Source: Echinicola soli (GTDB lineage Bacteria; Bacteroidota; Bacteroidia; Cytophagales; Cyclobacteriaceae). Taken from it: a stretch of DNA of 64,000 bases. The notes below the pieces were generated by a model. That model saw only the letters and a list, made by a program, of their open reading frames with translations. It did not search any database and had not been told where the DNA came from. The position numbers and the translations under genes are program-made. The stretch lies in NCBI RefSeq assembly GCF_006575665.1, contig NZ_CP041253.1, forward strand, positions 4,563,001 to 4,627,000, read 5' to 3'. This document shows, piece after piece, positions 43,089 through 51,499 of the stretch (position 1 is its first letter; every line of letters begins with the position of its first letter).

Positions 43089-44261
43089 ATGGATAAACGA
43101 CAAGTATTGATCTTTGACACCACGTTGAGGGACGGAGAACAGGTCCCTGGCTGTAAATTGAACACCCCACAGAAAATCGAAATTGCACGACAGCTGGAAA
43201 GTCTGGGTGTGGATGTTATCGAGGCGGGATTTCCGGTTTCCAGTCCAGGCGATTTCAAATCAGTCGTAGAAATTTCTAAAAGCGTTTCCGAACCTATTAT
43301 CTGTGGCCTTTCCCGTGGTGTGGCTAAAGATATAGAAGTAGCTGCTGAAGCCCTAAAATACGCCAAACGACCGCGTATCCATACGGGAATCGGCACATCC
43401 CCTTCCCATATCAAATACAAATTCAAGAGCACGCCCGACCAAATCCTTGAACGGGCCGTTGCTGCTGTAAAACACGCTAAATCTTTTGTTGAAGACGTAG
43501 AGTTTTATGCGGAAGACGCCGGAAGGACAGACAATGAATATCTTGCCCGCATATGTGAATCAGTAATCAAAGCCGGCGCAACAGTCCTTAATATTCCTGA
43601 CACTACAGGCTACTGCCTTCCTGATGAATATGGCGCAAAAATAAAATACCTCATGGACAATGTGAGAGGCATTGAAAATGTCATCATTTCTGCCCATTGT
43701 CATAACGATCTAGGACTGGCCACAGCCAATTCCATATCTGCTGTCATGAACGGTGCGCGGCAAATCGAATGCACCATCAATGGCATAGGCGAAAGGGCCG
43801 GCAACACTTCTCTGGAAGAAGTCGCCATGATCATGAAGCAGCACCCAAGACTCGATGTCTATAACAATATCAACTCCAAACTGCTAAATCCAATTTCAAG
43901 ACTGGTTTCTGAGCGCATGGGCATGCATGTCCAACCAAACAAGGCCATCGTTGGTTCGAATGCCTTTGCTCACTCCTCCGGTATCCACCAAGACGGTGTC
44001 ATCAAAAACCGTGAAACATACGAAATCATAGACCCTGAGGAAGTTGGTGTTCACGAATCCATGATCGTTTTGACCGCAAGAAGTGGTCGAGCAGCATTGG
44101 CCTTCAGGCTCCATAAGATTGGCTATACTGTTACCAAGCTCCAGCTGGACGAAATCTACCAACTTTTCCTTGAGCATGCCGATTTGAAGAAAGAAATTAC
44201 TGATGATGATCTTCATGAAATCATGAAAATTTCCAGCGTCCCCGGAAGTGTAGAAGCCTAA
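43089..44261 (+). CDS. leuA: 2-isopropylmalate synthase (short form)
   Basis: First enzyme of leucine biosynthesis: condenses acetyl-CoA with 2-oxoisovalerate. The [11 protein letters not shown] motif opens the TIM barrel; the metal-binding HCHND is in [29 protein letters not shown] and the SGIHQDG segment are typical of LeuA rather than homocitrate synthase. At 390 aa it ends after the catalytic and linker parts, without the C-terminal LeuA allosteric domain (about 120 aa) that binds leucine. This fits the LeuA2-like short class, which may escape leucine feedback. A terminator follows at once. No other leu gene is adjacent. Confidence 0.88.
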   Translation: MDKRQVLIFDTTLRDGEQVPGCKLNTPQKIEIARQLESLGVDVIEAGFPVSSPGDFKSVVEISKSVSEPIICGLSRGVAKDIEVAAEALKYAKRPRIHTGIGTSPSHIKYKFKSTPDQILERAVAAVKHAKSFVEDVEFYAEDAGRTDNEYLARICESVIKAGATVLNIPDTTGYCLPDEYGAKIKYLMDNVRGIENVIISAHCHNDLGLATANSISAVMNGARQIECTINGIGERAGNTSLEEVAMIMKQHPRLDVYNNINSKLLNPISRLVSERMGMHVQPNKAIVGSNAFAHSSGIHQDGVIKNRETYEIIDPEEVGVHESMIVLTARSGRAALAFRLHKIGYTVTKLQLDEIYQLFLEHADLKKEITDDDLHEIMKISSVPGSVEA

Positions 44262-44283
44262 AAATGCTGAAGATCAATTATCC

Positions 44284-44322
44284 AAAAAAAATCCAGTAGG
44301 TGATAACTTACTGGATTTTTTT
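44284..44322. terminator. Bidirectional terminator between leuA and ffh
   Basis: A-run plus ATCCAGTA (44284-44298) pairs with TACTGGAT plus T-run (44309-44322) around a 10-nt loop. It lies 22 nt after leuA and 24 nt after the convergent ffh. Confidence 0.85.
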
Positions 44323-44346
44323 ATGGTTTGAACGAAAGAGGAGGTT

Positions 44347-45687
44347 TTATTTTCCTCCCATATTGTTAGGCATCAAATTACCCAAGGCCCGTTGAGCTCC
44401 CCCCATTTTATTCATCTGTTTCATCATCTTTCTCATGTCCCTAAACTGCTTCATCAGGTTATTTACCTCCTGGATAGATCTACCACTGCCATCCGCGATT
44501 CGCTTCCTCCTACTTCCATCGATTACATCTGGATTATCTCTTTCCAAAGGCGTCATACTTCTTATAATCGCTTCTATCGGCTTAAAGGAATCATCATCGA
44601 TATCCAGTCCTTTGATCATTTTTCCCATACCGGGAATCATCCCCATCAGGTCTTTTAGGTTCCCCATCTTTTTGATCTGCTCGATCTGTGAAAGGAAATC
44701 ATCGAAGTTAAACTGATTTTTACGGATCTTTGCATTGATACGCTTGGCTTCATCTTCGTCAAAAGACTCTTGGGCACGCTCCACCAGGGAAACCACATCC
44801 CCCATACCAAGGATCCGCTGAGCCATCCTGTCTGGATAGAAGATGTCCAAGTTTTCCATTTTCTCACCAGTAGAGATAAACTTGATCGGTTTATCCACTA
44901 CGTGACGAATGGAAATGGCCGCACCACCACGGGTATCGCCATCCAACTTGGTAAGCACCACCCCGTCAAAGTCCAAGCGCTCATCAAAGGTCTTGGCCGT
45001 ATTCACCGCGTCCTGACCTGTCATGGAATCCACCACAAACAAGGTTTCCGCTGGATCAAGATGCTTCTTCAAATCGGAAATCTCATTCATCATCTGTTCA
45101 TCAACAGCCAGACGGCCCGCTGTATCGACGATGACATTCTTCTTTCCATTTTTCTTGGCATATTCGATTGCCCTATTGGCAATATCCAAGGCATTTTTAT
45201 TTTCAGGCTCAGCGTAAACTTCTACACCTATCTGCTCACCCAGCGTCTTCAACTGCTCGATAGCCGCCGGACGGTAAATATCACAGGCCACTAATAGCAC
45301 TTGGCGACCTTGCTTCTTCAAATGCGTTGCCAACTTACCGGAAAAAGTGGTTTTACCGGATCCTTGAAGCCCTGAAATCAAAATCACATTGGGATCCCCC
45401 TTGAGACTGATGTCCTCTTTGGTTCCTCCCATTAATTTGGTCAGTTCTTCCTGTGTGATTTTCACAAGCAACTGCCCAGGAGAAACAGAGATCAACACAT
45501 CTCTTCCTAGCGCCTCACTCTTAATCGTATCAGTGACTTCCTTGGCTACTTTATAGTTTACGTCAGCATCGATCAACGCCCTACGAATTTCCTTTACTGT
45601 CGTGGCTACGTTGATTTCGGTAATCTTACCCGTACCCTTAAGGGTCTTAAATGCTCTATCTAGTTTATAACTAAGATTATCAAACAT
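44347..45687 (-). CDS. ffh: Signal recognition particle protein Ffh
   Basis: SRP GTPase of 446 aa that binds the SRP RNA and signal sequences of nascent membrane proteins and docks with FtsY. The N-domain is followed by the GTPase G1 motif GLQGSGKTTFSGKLA (about 107-121), DTAGRLAVD (G3) and TKLDGDTRGGAA (G4), and a methionine-rich M domain with RKRIADGSGRSIQEVN (RNA binding) near 385-400. Full length. A likely -7 element TATTTTTGC lies at 45719-45711 on the minus strand, 24 nt before the start. Confidence 0.97.
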   Translation of the reverse strand: MFDNLSYKLDRAFKTLKGTGKITEINVATTVKEIRRALIDADVNYKVAKEVTDTIKSEALGRDVLISVSPGQLLVKITQEELTKLMGGTKEDISLKGDPNVILISGLQGSGKTTFSGKLATHLKKQGRQVLLVACDIYRPAAIEQLKTLGEQIGVEVYAEPENKNALDIANRAIEYAKKNGKKNVIVDTAGRLAVDEQMMNEISDLKKHLDPAETLFVVDSMTGQDAVNTAKTFDERLDFDGVVLTKLDGDTRGGAAISIRHVVDKPIKFISTGEKMENLDIFYPDRMAQRILGMGDVVSLVERAQESFDEDEAKRINAKIRKNQFNFDDFLSQIEQIKKMGNLKDLMGMIPGMGKMIKGLDIDDDSFKPIEAIIRSMTPLERDNPDVIDGSRRKRIADGSGRSIQEVNNLMKQFRDMRKMMKQMNKMGGAQRALGNLMPNNMGGK

Positions 45688-45710
45688 GTCTTCTTTCCTT
45701 CTATTTTACT

Positions 45711-45719
45711 GCAAAAATA
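45711..45719 (-). promoter_or_regulatory. Candidate -7 element of the ffh promoter
   Basis: Minus-strand TATTTTTGC matches the Bacteroidota -7 consensus TAnnTTTG, 24 nt upstream of the ffh ATG. No convincing -33 TTTG at the right distance. Confidence 0.45.
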
Positions 45720-45970
45720 CAATAAATTAATTTCTATCGAAGGCCTAGGGTATTTATTCGTCCAATTCTTTTGGTTTCCAAACCTAATTTCTATTTCACT
45801 AGGAAAATTTTTATCGGAAGCGATCCCCATTTGCTTTTAAATTAGCATTCGGCTTAAAAGCAATCTAACCAAAATAAAGCCACTTATAATTTCAACACAA
45901 ACATCAGTATTATCCCCATATCAAAAGTGAAAAATTGGACATCAACCACCCATCTACAATAAAAAATCAA

Positions 45971-45994
45971 AAAATACCGTAATTACGGTATTTT
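45971..45994. promoter_or_regulatory. 24-bp perfect palindrome, possible operator
   Basis: Arms AAAATACCGTAA and TTACGGTATTTT, 24 bp with no loop, in the middle of a gene-free gap. Too symmetric to be chance in an AT-rich spacer; a dimeric regulator site is a reasonable guess. A TTTTG lies just after it and TATCTTGT about 13 nt further on, vaguely promoter-like, pointing to a short transcript ending at the hairpin at 46091-46121. Confidence 0.5.
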
Positions 45995-46090
45995 GTTTTA
46001 TCAAATTATCTTGTACCTTAGAAGTACTGTTTCACTTTTTTAAATCTAGAAGTAATATTAAATACTTTTAATTTTTAATCCTTAAAAAGG

Positions 46091-46121
46091 AAAAAACCGC
46101 CGATTGAATCGGCGGTTTTTT
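46091..46121. terminator. Strong symmetrical terminator
   Basis: Stem AAAAAACCGCCGAT (46091-46104), loop TGA, complement 46108-46121, T-runs on both strands. It may end a short plus-strand transcript starting near the palindrome at 45971, or it may be the original terminator of the minus-strand gene at 46503-47054, now separated by the insertion at 46180-46506. Confidence 0.85.
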
Positions 46122-46179
46122 TTCATCATTAAAAGGTTGGAATGGGGAAAAATTAGAAGGTTGATTCGTTCAATTTATC

Positions 46180-46307
46180 CGTCAATGCGAACCTAGCAGT
46201 AGCGGAGTGAAGCAATCCCGGCTAGCTAAACGTCATAGCGAATGGAATGAAGCAATCTCGTTTTCTTAATACGGGATTGCCACGTCACAAGCTCCTCGCG
46301 TATGACG
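46180..46307. repeat. Clustered palindromic repeat, three units
   Basis: Three related units: GTCAATGCGAAC...GAAGCAATCCCG (from 46181), CGTCATAGCGAATGG...GAAGCAATCTCG (from about 46230), and a third unit inverted (CGGGATTGCC...GTATGACG, to 46307). The core GAAGCAATCNCG recurs and each unit is roughly 30-40 bp. The cluster replaces the 5' part of the nuclease remnant that follows. Confidence 0.7.
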
Positions 46308-46506
46308 TAAAAGAATATACGAACACAAATTAGCTGAAAACACTAATTCCTTTACTAAAAGGTACAATTTAAACAAACTGGTTTACTATGAGGCTTTTCA
46401 TTCCATTGAAGAGGCCATTATTCGAGAAAAACAAATCAAGAGTGGTAACCGATTAAAGAAATCTGTATACTATAGCTTTCACCTTGTGCGCTGTACACAC
46501 CATTAA
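46306..46506 (+). pseudogene. 3' remnant of a GIY-YIG-family endonuclease gene
   Basis: The frame encodes RIYEHKLAENTNSFTKRYNL followed by LVYYEAFHSIEEAIIREKQI, the C-terminal half of the short GIY-YIG nucleases. The N-terminal half with the GIY and YIG motifs is missing, and no start codon exists upstream; the reading frame begins inside the palindromic repeat cluster at 46180-46307. The stop at 46506 overlaps the end of the minus-strand gene. It is a fossil, but the repeat-nuclease linkage recalls RAYT/REP pairs (inference). Confidence 0.7.
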
Positions 46507-47054
46507 AAATATTTACGGTTTAGGATTTCAGAAACCACTACTGCGTCCTTCAGTGTCTGCGGATCCTTGAGTATTCTTCTATATCGGTTGGTGCCGGCAT
46601 TTTCTTCTGCCACATCTTCTACTTCCTTCAGCAGTTTTTCATTGGCTTCCAGATCCACCTGATCATCTAGTTTTACCAGTTTTTCTCCATAAGTAGTATG
46701 ATCTGCCTGATAAGTCCCTTCATAATACTGTGTCTCCGGTTTAGGCCGCTCTTTATCAGGGATTTCCTCTAATACTTCATTGGTAGTTTTGGGTGGTTCA
46801 GGAACTTTCTCAAACTGCTTTTGTCCGGATTTCTCCAGATCGGCCTGACGTTCATGCTGATTTTGACGGATCTCTTTTAGCAATTCATCAAAAGAAACCT
46901 GTTTTCGTGGCGCCTCTTCTCCCTCAGGCAAGTCAAAATCTTCCTGCCCCTTATCCTTTTTCTTCTTGGTCAAAGCCTGAATCACAAAAAACACGATCGT
47001 CAGAATGATATATATCAGCGTTCCGTTGTCCACTTTAATTGTTGTTTGATCCAA
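46503..47054 (-). CDS. Hypothetical membrane-anchored charged protein, 183 aa
   Basis: No family recognised. A single transmembrane helix lies at about residues 12-28 (LIYIILTIVFFVIQALT), followed by a highly charged cytoplasmic or periplasmic region rich in Lys, Glu and Gln, with proline-rich parts (VPEPPKTTNEVLEEIPDKERPKP), ending in the folded-looking KDPQTLKDAVVVSEILNRKYF. This last segment recurs at the C-terminus of many short Bacteroidota proteins, which suggests a conserved binding helix. The 3' end abuts the nuclease remnant. Confidence 0.65.
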   Translation of the reverse strand: MDQTTIKVDNGTLIYIILTIVFFVIQALTKKKKDKGQEDFDLPEGEEAPRKQVSFDELLKEIRQNQHERQADLEKSGQKQFEKVPEPPKTTNEVLEEIPDKERPKPETQYYEGTYQADHTTYGEKLVKLDDQVDLEANEKLLKEVEDVAEENAGTNRYRRILKDPQTLKDAVVVSEILNRKYF

Positions 47055-47722
47055 TGCAAGGTAAGAAAAAAAAACAAAACCATTGCTTCGTTTTAATCAC
47101 CATCCAGCAAAAGTCTTTAATTGACAAAGTCAATTATTTAGTATCATGCTATAGATATCCTGTGCTATTATTCTGCGGTTATAGGAACATACCAACTTAC
47201 CGAAAAGGATCAGCGAAATTGTTTTTAAATCTAAAGGAAAGGGGTGCTTAATCCAGCCCAATGAAACGCATTGGGCTAATAGGGATTGTAAAGGAACAAA
47301 GCTGGAAGATTTCGAGCAATCCCATGAAAAAGCTAAAGAAATATTTAGTCAAAACTCAAAAAAACAGGATGTTTTTCATCCATGATTTTAAAGAATAATC
47401 TCATTTTTTTTACTGGCGTCCGAGAAAACAATCGTCAAATTGAAAAAATCAACTGTTTTCTTCCTAAATCCCCTAAAGGGGACTTTCTAAAGCTCCCCTT
47501 TAGGGGATTTAGGGATTGGAATAAAAACCCTCAGATTTCTATTTAAAGACAGTTTTTGATCATATTTGAAATTTAGTCGGACACCAGTAATTTTTTTGCA
47601 AGTCACAAGTCCTGGCATTACTCCCAAGGGAAATCATATCATCTACTTACACGTCCTCCCATTTGCTTATTGCCCTGAACTGATTAATTTTGTTTGTCAT
47701 ATTCTATTTTAATTGAGCGTAC
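47055..47722. other. Gene-free region upstream of smc
   Basis: 668 bp. It holds the TTACTGG element (47410-47590) and a 9-bp hairpin AGCCCAATG/CATTGGGCT (47255-47277) without T-run. Short frames at 47039-47251 and from 47261 have weak coding character. The last 130 bp must contain the smc promoter. Confidence 0.45.
47410..47590. mobile_element. TTACTGG-family miniature element, copy 3 (181 bp)
   Basis: Ends TTACTGGCGTCCGA and TCGGACACCAGTAA; almost identical to copy 1 in inverted orientation. A perfect 19-bp stem, CCTAAATCCCCTAAAGGGG (47463-47481) with 47495-47513, forms the core. Both flanks are T-runs, so a target duplication of 6-7 T is possible but not distinguishable. No ORF. Confidence 0.8.
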
Positions 47723-50700
47723 ATGCAGCTGACCAAGCTTGAGATCAAAGGTTTTAAGAGTTTTGGGGACAAGGTCACCATTCATTTTGACAAAGGCATT
47801 ACCGGTATCGTAGGGCCTAATGGCTGTGGCAAGTCCAATGTGGTGGATGCCATTCGCTGGGTGCTGGGCGAGCAGAAGACCAGAATGCTGCGCTCCGATA
47901 AAATGGAGAACGTGATCTTCAACGGCACCAAAAACCGGAAGCCTACCAATATGGCGGAGGTTTCCCTCACTTTTGAAAATACTAAGAACCTCCTCCCCAC
48001 CGAGTATACCCATGTGACCATCACCAGAAGGTATTATCGCTCAGGAGACAGCGAATACCTGCTCAATGGCATCGCTTGCCGTCTCAAAGACATCAACAAC
48101 CTCTTCATGGACACGGGAATCCAGTCCAATAGCTACGCGATCATCGAACTAAAAATGATCGACGAGCTGCTCAATGACAAAAACAATTCCCGTCGTGACC
48201 TATTTGAGGAAGCTGCTGGAATCTCCAAATTCAAAACCCGTAAAAAAGAAACACTCAGAAAGCTTGATGACACGGATGCTGATCTGGACCGGGTGGAAGA
48301 TTTACTTTATGAGATTGAAAAAAACCTGAAGTCCCTGGAAAAGCAGGCCAAGCAAGCTTCCAAGTATTTTGACATCAAAAAGTCCTACAAAGCTTCCAGC
48401 ATAGCACTCGCCAAAAAGAGTGTAAAGACTCATACTGACAACCTGATCAGTACCAATGAAAAAATAACGGCCGAAAACGACCGAAAACTTCAGATAAACA
48501 ACGAAATCACTACCAAGGAGGCAGCACTAGAAAAATTCAAATCAGACCTCATTCATAAAGAAAAACTCCTTTCTTCCCGCCAAAAAAGCCTTAATGAGCA
48601 TGTTAACAAAATCCGGCAATTTGAGAGTGAGAAGAAAATCAAGAATGAACGACTCCGCTTTCTGGAAGATCGGGCCCTGAAGCTTCGCGACCAAATCGAC
48701 CAAGACCGTAAGTCCAACGACCGAGCAGGATTCAGCATCCGATCCCTGGAACAGGAAAAAGAAGTCGCCGAAAAGCTACTTGCCGAGAAGGAACACACCG
48801 TACAGGGACTCAAGGAAGAATACGAAGAGCAAAAGTCTGCCCATGCCATTCAGCAAGAACGCCAGAAAGTACTCGGCAAAGACTACACATCCCGAAAAGA
48901 AACCATCTACCAACTCAGTAAAGAACTGGAGATCAAACAGATCCAACTATCATCACTTAAACAGGAGCTGGAAAAAACCGCTTCTGACGATGATAGTCAA
49001 GAAGCCAACCTGGCGGACTTTGAGGAAAAGATGGTGGTACTCAAAGACGAGCTGGACACAAAAACAGAACAGCTCCAAAAGCTAAAAGCCCAAGAAGAAG
49101 ATCAAAACCAAAAGATCGAAGACTCCAATCGTACCATTGAGCTGATCCGCGAAGAGGTTACCCAACTGGGCCGAAAACTGGACGCTAAGCAGAATGAGTT
49201 TAACCTGACCAAATCATTGGTGGAGAATCTGGAGGGTTTTCCGGAGGCCATAAAATTCCTGAAGAAAAAGTCCAGTTGGGGAAAAGATACCCCGCTGCTT
49301 TCGGACATTCTCACCACTAGCGAAAACTACCGTGTTGCGATCGAGAACTACCTTGAAAGCTACATGAACTATTATGTGGTGGAAACAGAATCCCAGGCCA
49401 TTTCCGCAGTCAACTTACTGAGTGATGCCGCCAGAGGAAAAGCCAACTTCTTCATTTTGGAGCACTTTGAGCGATTTAGGCCTGCCCAAAACAAACTTTT
49501 CCCCAATGCCATCGCTGCCACAGAAATCATCGAATACGATGAAAAGTACAGCAAACTGATCAGCTACATCCTTGATGATGTCTATATCGTCAGGGGAGAA
49601 ATCACCGATGTTCCCCAAGACAATGACGCCATATTCATTACTGAAAGTGGCAAGTTCACAAGACGTAAATTCAGCATTTCGGGTGGTTCAGTAGGACTCT
49701 TTGAAGGCAAGCGAATCGGTAGGGCCAAGAATCTCGAAAAACTGGAAGTAGAGATAAAGGAACTCAATAAAAAAGTAAGCTCTGCCAGATCAAACCTTGA
49801 TAAAAATGTCAGTGATCTGATGAAGCTAAAAGAGGTTTCCTACAAAAAGGATATCGAAAACCTCCAAAGTGAAATCAGCGAAGTCAACCAACAATACATC
49901 TCCATCAAAACAAAAAAGGAGCAGTTAGCAGAAATGCTATCGACCAATGCCAACAAGCGGGAAGATATCTTGGAGAAAATCGAAAGCCTCAGTACAGAGG
50001 TCGATAAAATCGGGCCTCAGCTGGACGAAGCAAAAAGTGGCTTTGATGGCATGGAAGAAGAGCTGGAAGTCATGAACGATCAATTACTCCAAGAAGAGGA
50101 AAACCTGGCCGTCCGCTCCAGCAATTACAACCAAGAAAATATACAATACCACCAACACCTGAACAAAGTCAACAGCCTGGAACAGGAGATTTCCTTTAAG
50201 AAAACGGCTTTCGAAAACAGTAAGGACAGGATAGAAAAATCACAGGGCGAACTCAGTAGTATCGACCAGGAAATCAAGGGATTGCTGGACAATAATGAGA
50301 TCAAGGATGATGAACTGATCGAGCTGTACGCTGAAAAGGAATCTATCGAAACAGGCGTAACCGAAGCTGAGAAAAATTACTATGCCTCCCGTGGGGATAT
50401 CGATGAAATGGAAAAGGGTATCCGTGCCATATCCAAACAAAAAGAAGGTATCGACACCATCATAATGGAGCTGCAAAACTCCCTGAATGAGGTTAAACTC
50501 AAACTTTCGAGTATGAAAGAAAGACTGAGTGTGGAGTTTGAGATTGACCTTGACTCGCTCATGGAAGAAGATCCTGAAGTAGCTCCCGAATACCAAGACC
50601 AATCCACAGACCAAATCCGTGAAGAGGTCAGTAAAACCAAACAAAAACTGGAAAAAATAGGCCCTATCAATCCAATGGCCATGGAGGCCTATGATGAGAT

Positions 50701-51277
50701 CAAAGAACGACATATCTTCATTACCAGCCAAAAGGAGGATCTGGAGAAGGCCAAAAACTCCCTGATGGACACCATTAAGGAAATTGACACCGTAGCCAAA
50801 GAAACCTTCCTGGAAGCCTTTGATCAGATCAAAACGAATTTCATAAAAGTGTTCCGAAGCCTGTTTACGGCCGAAGATGACTGTGATCTGAAACTCACCG
50901 ATCCCGACAACCCGCTGGAAAGCACCATTGAGATCATGGCCAAACCGAAAGGCAAGCGGCCACTCACCATCAATCAGCTTTCGGGAGGTGAAAAGACGTT
51001 AACAGCCACTTCCCTACTCTTTTCCATCTACCTGCTGAAGCCCGCTCCATTCTGTATTTTTGACGAAGTGGATGCCCCGCTGGATGACGCCAATATCGAC
51101 AAATTCAACCAGATCATCCAAAAATTCTCACACGAATCCCAATTCATCATCGTGACGCACAACAAGCGCACCATGGCCAGCACGGACATCATCTATGGCA
51201 TCACCATGATCGAAGCCGGTGTCTCCCGGGTGGTCCCAGTGGATCTCAGGGAACTGGAGGATATTATTGAGGATTGA
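47723..51277 (+). CDS. smc: Chromosome segregation protein SMC
   Basis: Condensin-type ATPase of 1184 aa that compacts and organises the chromosome together with ScpA/ScpB. The N-terminal head has Walker [15 protein letters not shown] (about 32-45), then long coiled coils (about 165-500 and 650-1000) around a hinge at about 505-650 (with [16 protein letters not shown]), and a C-terminal head with the ABC signature [13 protein letters not shown] and Walker [16 protein letters not shown]. Length is normal for bacterial SMC. Single gene; Scp genes are not adjacent. Confidence 0.97.
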   Translation: MQLTKLEIKGFKSFGDKVTIHFDKGITGIVGPNGCGKSNVVDAIRWVLGEQKTRMLRSDKMENVIFNGTKNRKPTNMAEVSLTFENTKNLLPTEYTHVTITRRYYRSGDSEYLLNGIACRLKDINNLFMDTGIQSNSYAIIELKMIDELLNDKNNSRRDLFEEAAGISKFKTRKKETLRKLDDTDADLDRVEDLLYEIEKNLKSLEKQAKQASKYFDIKKSYKASSIALAKKSVKTHTDNLISTNEKITAENDRKLQINNEITTKEAALEKFKSDLIHKEKLLSSRQKSLNEHVNKIRQFESEKKIKNERLRFLEDRALKLRDQIDQDRKSNDRAGFSIRSLEQEKEVAEKLLAEKEHTVQGLKEEYEEQKSAHAIQQERQKVLGKDYTSRKETIYQLSKELEIKQIQLSSLKQELEKTASDDDSQEANLADFEEKMVVLKDELDTKTEQLQKLKAQEEDQNQKIEDSNRTIELIREEVTQLGRKLDAKQNEFNLTKSLVENLEGFPEAIKFLKKKSSWGKDTPLLSDILTTSENYRVAIENYLESYMNYYVVETESQAISAVNLLSDAARGKANFFILEHFERFRPAQNKLFPNAIAATEIIEYDEKYSKLISYILDDVYIVRGEITDVPQDNDAIFITESGKFTRRKFSISGGSVGLFEGKRIGRAKNLEKLEVEIKELNKKVSSARSNLDKNVSDLMKLKEVSYKKDIENLQSEISEVNQQYISIKTKKEQLAEMLSTNANKREDILEKIESLSTEVDKIGPQLDEAKSGFDGMEEELEVMNDQLLQEEENLAVRSSNYNQENIQYHQHLNKVNSLEQEISFKKTAFENSKDRIEKSQGELSSIDQEIKGLLDNNEIKDDELIELYAEKESIETGVTEAEKNYYASRGDIDEMEKGIRAISKQKEGIDTIIMELQNSLNEVKLKLSSMKERLSVEFEIDLDSLMEEDPEVAPEYQDQSTDQIREEVSKTKQKLEKIGPINPMAMEAYDEIKERHIFITSQKEDLEKAKNSLMDTIKEIDTVAKETFLEAFDQIKTNFIKVFRSLFTAEDDCDLKLTDPDNPLESTIEIMAKPKGKRPLTINQLSGGEKTLTATSLLFSIYLLKPAPFCIFDEVDAPLDDANIDKFNQIIQKFSHESQFIIVTHNKRTMASTDIIYGITMIEAGVSRVVPVDLRELEDIIED

Positions 51278-51499
51278 GACTTTAGGATTGAAAAATTTCA
51301 AGATTTCAGGATTGTGGTTCGCCGAAAACACGTCCAACTAAATGAGGCTGCCCCATAAGTTGTCATGTCGATTTACCTCAGCGGACAGGCTAAAGAAAAG
51401 TCTCATTAATTTGGTTTACCTTGATAATCGGATATGATTATACGCTTTTCTGCCAGCTAAAGAATATCCATAAAACTACCTTATATCAATCAATGATCA

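Noticed and set aside
46088..46125. Terminator assigned with certainty to a small RNA
   Set aside because: The minus-strand gene at 46503 is an equally good owner; only a candidate is reported.
47261..47398. 45-aa frame from ATG 47261 next to a 9-bp hairpin
   Set aside because: Low complexity, rich in lysine; overlapping frame looks no worse; no homology recognised. Not called as a gene.
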